Positions 26,301 to 37,740 of a stretch of 64,000 nt of DNA are shown here, in pieces (the first letter of the stretch is position 1; the number at the start of each line of letters is the position of its first letter). The notes beneath the pieces were generated by a model, which was not told where the DNA came from, ran no database searches, and saw only the letters and a list, made by a program, of their open reading frames with translations. A program made the position numbers and the translations under genes. The DNA is taken from assembly GCA_963978905.1 (NCBI GenBank), contig OZ022259.1:33724343-33788342 (forward strand), in the 5' to 3' direction. Source of the DNA: Trichostrongylus colubriformis (lineage: Eukaryota > Nematoda > Chromadorea > Rhabditida > Trichostrongylidae).

Positions 26301-29300
26301 AATTCTGATAGCGCGCACATTCATACTGCGGGACACAGGGAGTTGAAATGTTTACTGACATTCATCTTTTACCGTAATCGTAATCTGACAAATGAACTAT
26401 TTAACCGGACAATGTATTTACCTCAGCACATCAATTATTTTCTGTATTGTTGTGTACAGTGTCCCGGTAGGACCAAAAAGGACCCAATGGCTTTGAGCTG
26501 GATGTAATCGATGATTACCGCTTGTAGAGTTTATTTCATGGCTGGTGGTGCTGAGAGACCTAAAAGGGCACAGCATCGGTTGCTAGTTCTAACCTATGTG
26601 TCACTCTGTCCTACATAGTTCGTCTCACAAGCGTACTGTAAACCTGTTTGATGGGTGCATGCTGTAACACAGGAGCCTTTCAGACTTCTAACGATTTCTC
26701 GGGCAGCTCTTTACTAACATGCCCAGGGACGCCTTATTCGAGAGCCACCTAGCAAGCCAGTGGGAGATGGGAATCACTCAAGAAAATAAGGTAGTCAAAG
26801 GGTGCCACCGCCTAGTGCACTGACTGATTGTCCATCACACTGAATCCAAAATTACACAGTACAGATCACTCGTAGAGCATCAAGTTGCCGTACGAAGTTC
26901 GTGGCGTATACTGATGATCTGGCAAGTGTTGGACCCTTCACTTCCACAGTTTAGATGGCTCATTTATGTGTAGGTTTACACGGCGCCTTCTCCGTAAGAA
27001 TAGTGTCTCGGTGAGATGGGTGAGGTGAGGTGAGAGGCTTTGAAAACATCTGGTAGGACAATGTAAACGCCAGGTGCTTCGGTGAGATCAAGCATAGGTG
27101 GTATTTGCTGTGAAAAGGTGAGGATGAACACGTAATAACAGTAGCCATTCCCAACTGTGTGCCCACCTGAAGTGAATAGATTTGAGCAATTCAAGGAGCG
27201 ATCAACACAGACGTGAAAGCTAATAGTAGGCGGTGCTAAGGAAATGAGGAGAAGGGACTTTTGAAAGTCGAGAAGTAACATCAAGTTTACAGGATCTTAA
27301 GGATCATATTTGTATTTATAAGGCATATACTGTATTATTGACACTTCGGTCATGTAACAGCATGTTACCGTTACCATTGGACAACATATCCTTTCCCCCT
27401 AATTAGTATAGCTCTCAATAAACCTTATAGATCGAAACACTGCTGGAAAGCTCAAGTACTTCATTATGACACACTGAACCCTTTGGCCATCTCTGGCCAG
27501 CTCTACTGGCTGACTGAATCGTAGATCTGTCCACTCTCTTCACCACCACACGTTCCATTCTCCCTATGCTTTGAATATCCATGATTTGTTCCATTTTTCT
27601 ACGCCAGAATGGTGCGGAAATACTGTCGCAGCCAGTTCTCCTCCTTTGCCTGTAGGATCTAAAATGGTGTGAAAAGCGAAAATGAAAACAAAAAGAATCC
27701 TAATGTCTCCTCCTACTTTCAGGCGAGTTTCTCTGTGGTCATTGCGGGAAAACGTTCTGTCATGCGGCATCACTTAATCGACATCGTCTTAATTTTCATG
27801 GAGATGATCAACATTGTCAGCTGTGTGACGCGAAAATTCCAGGTTCACTTTTTTTAGCCTCAAAGAGTCCTTGAAGATCTTATCAGATTTTGGAACAGCG
27901 TTGTTCCAGCACATGAGACAGTACGCCGCCATATGGGTGTTCATCATGCTATTAATCGTGTCTTCACTTGTGGATGCTGCAATTGGACCTTTCCTGATAA
28001 GAAGGTGATCCTATTAATTCATATTATTCATAATACCTTTTCAAAAATTGGGATTTTAGGAGTTGCACGCTCACAATAACAGCATGATGCGTACTGGACA
28101 TCCGGGAGAGGCCAAGGCCATAGCGATCAGCAGCAGACCGCCAGGTATCCTTGGAATGTTTGGTGTAACAGCCAAGGCTTTATCGAATCTCATCATTTTT
28201 AGGTTCACTTTCACAAGCTGAACTCCGTGGAGAAGAGCACGGTTCACCTAGACCAGCTGCTCCGAAGAGTGCTCCACGAAAGAAGGACGATAAACCCAAT
28301 GCTGCTCAGTTGTTGTTTGGGCAGTTGATGAGTGTCAGTTCAATAGTACTCAGCAAAATTGAAATAGAAGAACCATTGTTTTCTACAGTTACACTTCCAG
28401 GCACAGTCACAGTCACCTTCGCAAGTCACGGTGTCAGCTGATTGGCTCAATGCTTTTGTACTCAACAATCCAACCCTTCTTCCATTGCTCCATCATTTGC
28501 ATGCGGCCGGAGGAGACACTGAGGTACAGTGGTCAATTGCACGGTTCACTAAATGACTTTTGAAGCCCGTGGGCGATGTGAGAGTGTCGCAGTTACACAG
28601 AAATACCGCGAAAAGCTTCAGTAGGGTGCGTGAGTTATCATCCAGTCTTGGTAGACCACTTAGTGAGCTCGGTTTCGGTCTTGAAAGTTCAACCTACAGT
28701 TTTCTTTTCGGAACTGGAACTTGGCCCAGTTCTACATCTCCTGCACTGTAACGGCCACCTTTACAGTTTTGATGAACTGAGCCCACTAGGTCAAATATTG
28801 TCCACGTTTCATCTACCGGAGAGGTTCGTGTTCTGCGACGAATTCGCGCGACCTTCACCTGTCGTGCTCTTTTTGGTTTCTGAACCTCATCACTCTGCAA
28901 CAGAGTCTGGCAACTGGTTCAGAAAATAAAACGCCATCGCGAGAAGCGGCGCTTGTTTGAATGCGCTGTGCAGTGTGAATGCAACTTGAACGCTCCATCG
29001 TCGAATTTGCTGTTTAAATGACTTTTGCAACTAGTGGTAATATGATGTTATGTTTCAGATCACTCCCTCTACTTCCATCGATGAGGAAACAAGCAGTCAG
29101 AACAAGAATCTCATCAACAATAACAATATAGAATTTTCTGTGTTGAATGTGAAAACGGAAAACGATGTGGTGTTAAGCGGGCCAGAATCTGGCATTGCTT
29201 CCGGTGAAGAAGTAAGTCTTCTGTTCAAGCAGTCCTACCTCTATGTGTCTGTCTAGGGTAAACAATTTTTATGATTCCAAAGTCTGCAACTGCGGACACT

Positions 29301-32300
29301 GCGCACATGAGAGGTCGCGGTCACACTCACCGCTGGAGGGCGTTGCTGCGTTCACAAGCAGCGAGGGAGAGTAGCACGGGGGAAATCAAAGATGACGCAG
29401 GCAACGAGGCAGGGTGGCATGGGCGGAGACGCAGAGACACGCAGCCACGCCCTGCCGCCGACACCGTAAAGTATGACCGCGGCCTTATGGGAGGATCCGA
29501 CATTTAATCGCCATGTCCAAATAACGTTATCTCTTCTCATTGTTGGAATATTAGCGGTTGAGGGCGCATGGCTCACACCTAAGCGACTGACGGTTAGGAG
29601 TGAGTGTATGGCACATCCCAGAGAGCAAGTTCCCCACACCGGCTGATCACTCTCTCCGGCACCTCTGAAGCCGACGTCATGGCAACATAACTAGTTGCTG
29701 GTTTACTTTGAATACTTATATCTGCAAAGCTACGCGCTAGAGAGGGTAGCGATACAGTATGGCACACGGTGAGCACTGCAGGGTGCGTTTACATGGCCAT
29801 GGTCATCACAGGTATAATCCATAATGCGAGTGGAAAATCTCTCATCAGTTGGCTTATCGGCTATAGACTTAAGCCCACTTTCATGATTGGGCATTCTTCT
29901 CAGTTTAGGCCCCATCCTTCATTTACAACGGAGCTCATTCCGTGTCGGTCTTTCTCACAGTAATTACAGATCAATCAGTCGAAAATCCCTCGAAACGTAT
30001 CGCCTTCCGAGTGGCTTAAGTTTTCGCGTCTGCCCCTTGTTCCAGATTTCGTATTTGAAAGGTCCTAAATTGACGCTTTTCGTCAACTTTTAAGGAGTGG
30101 ACAATTGCAGGTGTATCCGTGTTTGTTCCATAGATTGTTTTACTCTGTTCAACCCTGTTCTGAGCCCCATGTGTGTCATTCAAGTATGTAAAATAATTGG
30201 TTAATTAGTCCTACCATGGAGGAAGTGAATACACGTGGGTGCAGCTGACCTGGTGATGCCATTTATCGTCCCACTAGACATCTTGTTTCCTCCAATTCTG
30301 CCTTACCTCTTGGAATTAAGGTTGTTATTTGGGCCTTGAACGCAAGCTATTCCTACGCAGACCTTCAAGCCTTATTGACAGATTCCTCTCGATGGATATG
30401 GTCCTCTCAGAGCCTAATCGGTCGTCCGCACAAGGTCGCAGCATGCCGTGGTCGGGGCCAATGAGTGGCCGCTAAGATGATGATGCACTGGGCTACCGTG
30501 TAACGACCGCTATATGGACACTTGCGATCGACGTTGAGTAGACTCAAAAATAGCTTCAAACTGATCAGCAGGGATTCAAATTGATTTGATTCAGTCGCGC
30601 TCCAAAGGCTTAAGGCGTGCGTATATCCGCATATCTCCTGTGTGATATAGGATTTTCACAATGGTTGGACAGCGTCCATGGTTGTGAAAAAATGGGAACT
30701 GATGGAATTCACGTAATCCCGGAAAATGATTTTAGGCTTATCGATTGGGAGAATGGTGGCATTAATACTATGTCATGGAATTAGTGGTGTTGTGGAAAAA
30801 GTCAGATACTCATCCACTTTCCACTTAAATACCCATTCTTCCAATCGATGCGTATTAATCTTGTTATCGCAAGGGAGGGAAGGAGGGGCATCTAATATGA
30901 TAGAATGCTGCACTTCTCAGCATCTGTGAGAGTGGCTCCAGCCAGCATCAACAGCCTTCAGGTTTCACTGAATAAGCCCGATTTGTGTGAATCAGGATAA
31001 AAGTCAGGCGTGAATACCTTAGATGGATCGTTCAACGTTTAAAAAATTTGTAATTTTCATGCTAATTACTTCTTGGTTTCTTGCTGCTAAAATTTCTTCC
31101 GGAAAATTCCCATCTCAAGCGCTTGCTAAGTATATCCTCACATGCTAATCCGACTGTCTGGATCGACCTAGGCAAGATTATAGACACAGGTTGACACACA
31201 CCCAAATTTTTGCCCATCTGAGATGTTTGCATTGTCATAAGGAGAGGCGCAAATAAGCCAATACATGCCGCTCAACACTCACTACCTGGTATGTACATAG
31301 CTCGATCATATTTGGTAGCGCGAAGCTGCGCGAATAGCAAGCACTTTGCTTTTCACACCTCTCAAAAGCACCCGGTATTTGTTTGGACGGATTTTTCGGC
31401 CGACTCATACGGGAATATTTTGCTTATATGGGAAGCAGTCTAGATGGCTTGACGTACTACCGTTGAGTGGAATCGTGTTTGGCTTTCGAGGGCGAGGAGT
31501 TCATTCAAGTCATGTCAATCGATGGGTGGCGGGGAGGGGGTACTTGCGGCCGAGATGAGATAAAGCATAAAATGCCGGGTAACTATTAGTACTGTTGCAT
31601 CCCTCCTTTACGACCTCAATTCGAATTTAAACACTTCTTCTGAATTGCGAAAGGTATGTCAGCACATTGAGGTAAATGTGACGGCTGGGCGGAGTCTCCT
31701 GGTGGGAGGAGCTGTCTGAGTCAAAAAAGAACCATGAGAAACACTGGCAGTAAGACGAAGATGTACAATTGGGTCATAGCAGCGCTTCGCGCAGTAGTGC
31801 TTCCCCCACTTCTGAAATGTATCCATTCTATGCTTAGAGGCCACCACGCGATGATCAGATGAGTGGTTTATTTTCTTGAGGCAACCAGGTTCTTGGATAG
31901 CCGCTCAAACTGCTCTTTGTTGCAGCGCACGTGCACCCTCACGGTGATGTGCCTCCTTGAGCACAACCGAGCCACGCCCACCCAACCAAATCATACCTGG
32001 CCTCAGACCAACAATTTCCAATGTAGAAGCTGCTTTCATCATCGAAATGGTTGTTCACCTGATTCTCTTCTCTTATTGCGAGTTTCCTTTTCCACGTGAA
32101 CGCCACGTAGCAAATTCGTTCGTATAATGCCAGGTGTGATTTGATTGAGTGGGCGTGACTCGGTTGTGTTCAAGCAGGCACAGCACCGTGCAGCCGCAAC
32201 AAAGGTGCAGCGTGAGCGGTTTCCAGGGACCTACTTGCCTCACGAAAACTAGCCATTAATCTGATTACCGCTTGGTGTGCCCTTAGGTTGGTTTGAGAAT

Positions 32301-33254
32301 ACTTCCTAGCCTGCTTGGTGTCGTGAGCTGACCCCATGAATATTGATTGGTAACGCCATATTCGTCCCTGGAAATACATAGGAACGATACGCTCGAACTA
32401 CATAACTCATGTAACTCGGAAAATATAGTTTAAATAAAAACGCTGTTGATGGTTTACAGCTAATCCACTTGCTCTTTCCAGGTGACCGAAACCGACTCAT
32501 CACCTGCCAACAGTTCGAAGGAAGGCAGTCCCATTGCCAACGATAACGCACCTCCATCTGCGGTAAGCAGTCAATGTCATGCCTTCTCTGCCAACTCTGC
32601 AGCGTTGATGGGTCACATAACGGTCGGGGAGTGCCGTGAAGCAGACTTCAAGGGTTGGAGTCGGTTGAGATAGGGTGGGCCTTAGTCCTGGGCGCGTTGC
32701 GTCCAGGAACCTCACCAGGAAGAGACATGTATAGTGTGAAGAGGAATTTTGCGTATTTCTTGCGCACTTACCGCGTAATCTTTCGATTTTCCACTAAATG
32801 CTTTAACTTGCGCGTAACTTGCAACTTTTCAAAGGTTCAGTCGAAATCAAGGTGGCATGCGCGGCTTTCTTCACGGGTAGATGTCTTTCGTTCCGTAAGT
32901 GCACTTCCAGTGTCGGACTCGATGAGCCTCAGTGTGTTATTTGAAAGTGCAGGGCTTGAACATTGCTCTTGTGGCTCACTGCTTCGCTCAGCAGTAAGAT
33001 CTTCACATTGCAGCGTAGCCCATTCCATCTGCCTGCCGCCGCGCACTGTTTCCCCGACACCTTTCTTCCCGTAGGTCTTGAGAGCACCCTTGTACCACTC
33101 CTGTACGGAGAAAATTTCCCCGTTACCACTTTTCCTGAATCCTACCAATTCCTGTACATTCACCTCATCCTCACAGATTTCTTTGCAGAGGAAGCGGAAA
33201 TCAGTGGATGCGATCGCCTCCCTGCTGTTTAAGAAGAAATGCATGATGGGATAA
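23397..33254 (+). CDS. C2H2 zinc-finger protein, nine exons, 303 aa
   Basis: Exons: 23397-23442, 27723-27842, 27910-28004, 28060-28144, 28203-28333, 28389-28523, 29059-29211, 32482-32562, 33189-33254. All junctions are GT-AG and phases match throughout, giving exactly 304 codons with the stop. Finger 1 (C20, C23, H36, H41) lies in exon 2. Finger 2 (C47, C50, H63, H67) is split by a 67-bp intron and becomes perfect only when spliced. Finger 3 (C76, C79, H92) has an unusual His spacing (next His at 101). A linker with GHPGEAKAIA and SSRPPG follows, then low-complexity Ser/Pro/Asn-rich sequence with a hydrophobic block (WLNAF, TLLPLLHHLH), and a basic C terminus with KRKS and FKKK, possibly nuclear-localising. 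The start was chosen because TTTTTCAG lies 11 nt upstream, a likely trans-splice acceptor. Probably a nuclear DNA-binding regulator; I do not recognise the orthologue. The last two exons are less certain. Confidence 0.78.
25055..25110. repeat. short dispersed repeat in zinc-finger intron 1
   Basis: GGATCTTTATGGAGC followed by CATATTCAAAAGGAAGTTGG recurs with small changes at 25953-25999. The first block also recurs near 3100-3125. This is a short dispersed repeat of unknown class. Confidence 0.5.
29310..29487 (+). mobile_element. MITE family C, copy 1 (zinc-finger intron 7)
   Basis: The left end AGGTCGCGGTCACACTCACC and the right end GTAAAGTATGACCGCGGCCTTA are inverted relatives. The interior GGAGACGCAGAGACACGCAG is shared with 46207-46384 and, on the opposite strand, with 39951-40122. 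No coding capacity. Confidence 0.75.
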
Positions 33255-33897
33255 AAGCTAAAGCCATGCTACCGTATGCTACCGTATACCACACACATAT
33301 ACCTAAGTGGTTCCTTCAGCGGAACGATTTGATTGCAATGAAATCACGACGAGATCATTTTTATATTGCTTTTTCATCATTTCGTAGTGTTCCTGTCGAT
33401 ATCGATCTATTGCCAGTAATGAAAGTGTGGATTTCCCAACGACGGACTAAGTCCAATTGTGATGAATTGTGTATTTGTAGTTACTAGGTTGTGATTTTCT
33501 TCTCACTCATGTGTTGTCAGTTATTATTAGTTTCTAGATTCATACGTTATATTTTAAATTATATTTAAACATATTCAATCATAACATTGCATAAGTATGA
33601 TTACGGCTTTATGGCGATCTACATATATCTCAGCCAGAGATGATTATCGAGTTTCCGTGCCCTCCTCATCATCCAAATTCCTCTTTTTCATCCTCATCAT
33701 TCCCGTCTCCGCCTCCTACTCGTGTATTCCTCTTCTCCGAGCAGTGTAGATAGTTTGTGTATGTTGCGCTCAGGATTGTCACATTCCAAGCACGGTTTGA
33801 TAGCGAATCTGCTGATATCATCACGTATCACTTATCATCATCTAGCCGCCTTTTTGTTGTTGCCTTTTACCCACATTCATTCATAGTGTTTCATCGT

Positions 33898-33903
33898 TTT
33901 ATT
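33898..33903 (-). terminator. poly(A) signal for the TMEM17 gene
   Basis: AATAAA on the minus strand, about 100 bp past the TMEM17 stop codon. The opposing zinc-finger gene has an ATTAAA at 33939-33944, so the two convergent transcripts may overlap at their 3' ends. Confidence 0.55.
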
Positions 33904-34002
33904 CATTTTTTTCTTTGCTAACGAATTATTATAGTATTATTAAATGGAACAGCATAATTATTTGTGAAGTCATTGAAGTGAAGTGTGGATGGCTGGAATC
34001 GT

Positions 34003-37000
34003 TCATTTCTCACTTTCTTCGATCATCGCTTTGAACAGTTTGATTTGTTGTGCAGACATCACCTTCATAGTAAGGAAGCTGGTCACGATCTGAATATATC
34101 TGTTAGAATACAATAAAAACCATCAGAATCTTGCGGTGCATCTAGTAGGAAAGGCATTGAAAAGTCTAAAAAGAATCCAGCTCGTGCCGAAACGGATGTA
34201 ATACATAGACGCTATGCGTGAGAGGAAAGGCGATCGCACTAACACGCTTAAAATCCCCACTAGGGTAACGAAGGAATCAGAAATGGGAGAGCAGAATCTC
34301 TATAAAACTGTGATGTGATGCATGATGATGACTGTGATGCAACTCGCGTTGGAAATCGCGCTCCAGAGCCTTCATCGCGCCCCCGTTTCGGTGCGTCGGC
34401 CCGACGGCGGAGTAGCTGTGTAGGGAGGGGCAATGATGGCAATGTTGCTCCCTTCGCTTATGCATCACCCCTTCAATGACGCAAAAGGTACTCTATTGTT
34501 GCACTACTTACCGCCTCTCCCACCACTGCTTCCAGTTACGCAATCGGCGGAAATTTCTCCTATGTGTCTCTGGATGAAATGCGCTGTTGTACGAAGCACT
34601 AATTTACAAAGTGTAAGCTCATCATACCACTCTTTCCGAATATCTCCTTCAGCCTTATAAGTAAATACTCACCTCAACGACAAGAAACAACAGGTGAATA
34701 CTGAGCATGATGATCTCAAGAGGAACCGGTATTACAGCCGGGTTGAGCAGAAGAAAGAGCACGATCGGCAGCTGTAGCACCAATGATAGGGTCCAGAAAC
34801 CCGATATGGCAGGAATCTGAAATGATTTAGCATTTCTAGTGCAGCTCTGCCGCATCGCATTTCTATCGATCTATCGATTATTTATTTTTTATTGCTTGTA
34901 TCACTTCGTCAGGCAGGAGAGGGAAGTGCAGAGCTATATAATCTAGCTCTCATCTTATGGAGACAGCCATGACCCTTAGATACATCCCTTAACAAATGTA
35001 CCCTTCCGCTGTTCTCTGCATGCTAAGACCCAAATTATTCTCGAGGAGGTTATATACAGGGGATGCCAAAAAAAGTAATTTTGTTCGCGGTTCGCTTCCA
35101 CTGAGTATACAATACAAGGGTAATAAAAGAGATGAAGGAAGAGAGGGTAATGAAAGAGATGAAAGTATCAGGACAAAAATTCCTGGAATCTTTCTCCAAA
35201 AGCAGGAACAAGCTGTGGCTCACTACTTTTACCGTCACAAAAATATAGAGCCTTCTGTCAGCACAGTGGGGCTATAGAGCACCTACGGCGAAAGGGTCCG
35301 CCTAAAACATCATAGCCAGCTTCCGCGGGATGTTTCACGTGGGGAGCTTCTAAGGACTGACCAGTCGGTTATAGAAGTCACAGAGCTCTCGCTGCTTGGA
35401 CAGCGCTGCTATGATCCGAAGTATCACTTTCATGCTTCAAATTCACCTCTGTAGGGGTTTCAATGGTAACGGCACCCTGTGGTTCTTGGAAACGAAGGGC
35501 GCTGGGAGCCCGGAAAAACGGAATGTTCAGGAACACCACCCAATACGAATCCCCATACATAGGTGCCCAGAGTGATCAGAGCTCAGCAAGGTAGTGGACA
35601 AGGGAGGCAAAACCTGGATTAAACCGAGATGAGGTGATCATGTTTACGCAGAAGAAGCTCTCGATCTGCTCGTGCTGTTACGGAGATTAGTGATAGTATG
35701 AGGTGTGCTCTTGGATTTGGGGACGAAAATACCTTGTTAGAATTTGCTGAAGCTCGACAAATGTGGGGTTGAAAGTGGAGGAACAAAATTACGTTTTTTT
35801 TGGCACCCCTGTATATGCATTGGTCGAAGCCAATACGTTTCCAAAAACTTTAAAAAAGGAAAAAAGGGTAAGTAGTGAAGGAAAAGCAGCGATGCGCGAT
35901 GGTTCTGACAGTAGTCTTTTCTTCTCATACGTTCCCGCAGCGATCAGATGAATAGGTTCAATCAGCTTGGACCGCTTTTTGGTGGGTGCTGCACGTCTTC
36001 CACAGAGCGATAAAATCCAGACACCATCGTAGTCTCGCAGCCGGATGTGTGCTATTAAAGCAGATAGTGCTCGTAGCCGCTTGTGCCACACGACGTAATG
36101 GGAGCAGTATTAGTTGGGCCAAGGCGTAAGACACCATTATCGCTTTGGACCCAGCCTGGGTGGGGTCGACTGGTCAAATCTTCGCGCGGCCGCCCGCGGC
36201 TAGTGCGCGTCGCTGGCATCTTTATTCGTTCAAACAGCAACAACAACAACATGAGCGAACTTCCGAAGCTTCTAAACTGCAATCTTTGAAGTTCTCCACC
36301 GTACCAGCCCACTGCGTCTTGATCAAAATTCCAAACGGCTCGTACTGACGGCGTCGCAAGTGCGACGCCGCGAAGCAAAAATTTGACAGCTTCATTCGTC
36401 GCACGGTGGACAATGCACTGCAATTTCTGTTCCAATGACACGCACCCATGGTAGCCAACCGAAGATGGAAGGCACCAGCGCTTGCACGTCAGCTTCTCGC
36501 GTATTCGCCTACAAGGTGAGTTTTTTTTATAATCGGCACTGCTGGTGGAGCTTGTTGCGATGCGCTACATTTCCAACATGTGACCCAGTCGCGTCTCATC
36601 TCGTGATGATGCAATCCGACATTTCCTCTTCCATCTCTCTCTTATCTAGCGTCGTAGTGGTATTAGAAGTAGCTATGAATTTGAAAGATTTGTCGACGCC
36701 ACCCCTTAACTGTGTCCAAAGTACCGTATGAAATGAAAGGATGCGCGAGTGGGCCACATGTCAAGATGGAGCATATCACAACAGGTACTGCTGGCTGCGT
36801 CGCATAGTATGAAAACAATCGCTGTGGCCCTCCAGACATCTTAACCACACACCTCTGCTCATCTCTTTATCTGCACTACGCAGTTTTAGATATTTAATCA
36901 CTAACCTTTTCGCCCAGATTTCCGACGATGGCCAGAAAAAGGCGAATTGTTTCAACCAATACGTAAACGAGCAACACGGCAATCGAGATGACCTTGTACG

Positions 37001-37680
37001 TTACTGATAAGTACGAGTACTGAAATGGGAATTCTCGTCGTCATTCCGTACGTCTGAAGGGTAGAAGCCCGTACCTTCAAGACTAGACAAGAGATTTCGG
37101 ATATAAAGAGGAACGGAGCAAGGCATGTGTTCAAATGCACTGCAACTTGAAGAGGAAGGCTCGACAATGACTCTGAAATGAACATATAATATCGAAACAA
37201 CAACATATTATGGAAATAATAATAAATAAATCAATTAAAAAAGAAATGAACATATACTTTTTGAAGGAAAAGTCAAATGCATCAGGGTTTGAAACATCTA
37301 ATTAAGCTCGCTTATGGCTCAGTGTATCAGGTGTCCTATCCCAACACAATTGTACTACCTTCTATTGTTAAGTGTGTCACCCCTTTACTCCCTACTTTCC
37401 TCCTTAATTCTCTAACAAATACTCCCAATTTTCGGTGAAAACTGTAAACAGCTCTAGCAAACCTCTTTGGAAAGGATTACGCTACGCTTTTTTTCGCTGA
37501 AAACCTGTAAAAGCCCCCCTCCCACTTCAACCTCGATAAAACCACGATTATCCTGCATCACCGCGATTATATCATAAGAAAAAAAATTGGAGGCGTTATC
37601 GAAACTCGCTGAAAGAGTGTGAGACCTGCTTTGCGTGTCGATGGAAAAGGAGTCGAATCATCAGGAACGGCCATCGACAT
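34003..37680 (-). CDS. tmem-17: TMEM17 family ciliary transition-zone protein, 165 aa
   Basis: Exons in transcript order: 37680-37626, 37172-37075, 37019-36906, 34816-34673, 34089-34003; every phase matches, giving 165 codons plus stop. Recognition rests on close matches to the TMEM17/TMEM216 family (human TMEM17, 198 aa): the exon 3 end VETIRLFLAIVGNLGEK, and exon 4 ISGFWTLSLVLQLP followed by PLEI. Four membrane segments are apparent near residues 27-50, 57-76, 92-117 and 118-140. TMEM17 sits in the MKS module of the transition zone, where it helps gate ciliary membrane composition. The first exon has a weak GTCTCA donor but fits in phase, and a perfect X-box lies just upstream, which supports it. 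Intron 3 is 2.1 kb and contains a TIR element. The gene converges on the zinc-finger gene. Confidence 0.88.
35057..35811. mobile_element. 755-bp Tc1/mariner-like TIR element in TMEM17 intron 3
   Basis: The ends are inverted: CAGGGGATGCCAAAAAAAGT at the left and, at the right, the complement of CAGGGGTGCCAAAAAAAACG, both continuing into AATTTTGTTC. Both ends abut TA. Interior ORFs are short and not transposase-like, so it is non-autonomous or decayed. Confidence 0.78.
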
Positions 37681-37715
37681 CGTTGCACTACTTTCGTCTC
37701 CACGCCTCGCAAAAT

Positions 37716-37729
37716 GTTGCCATGGCGAC
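37716..37729 (-). promoter_or_regulatory. X-box (RFX/DAF-19 binding site) of tmem-17
   Basis: On the minus strand the sequence reads GTCGCCATGGCAAC, which fits the nematode X-box consensus RYYNYY-AT-RRNRAC at every position. It starts 35 bp before the proposed ATG, inside the usual window for DAF-19 targets. The neighbouring gene encodes a known transition-zone protein, so site and gene support each other. That DAF-19 acts here is inferred from family knowledge. Confidence 0.88.
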
Positions 37730-37740
37730 GCGCTGCACCT

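Noticed and set aside
36055..36441. 128-codon minus-strand ORF in TMEM17 intron 3
   Set aside because: GC-rich with a long Leu run and overlapping ORFs in other frames; looks like repeat DNA rather than an exon, and phases at the flanking TMEM17 exons already match without it.
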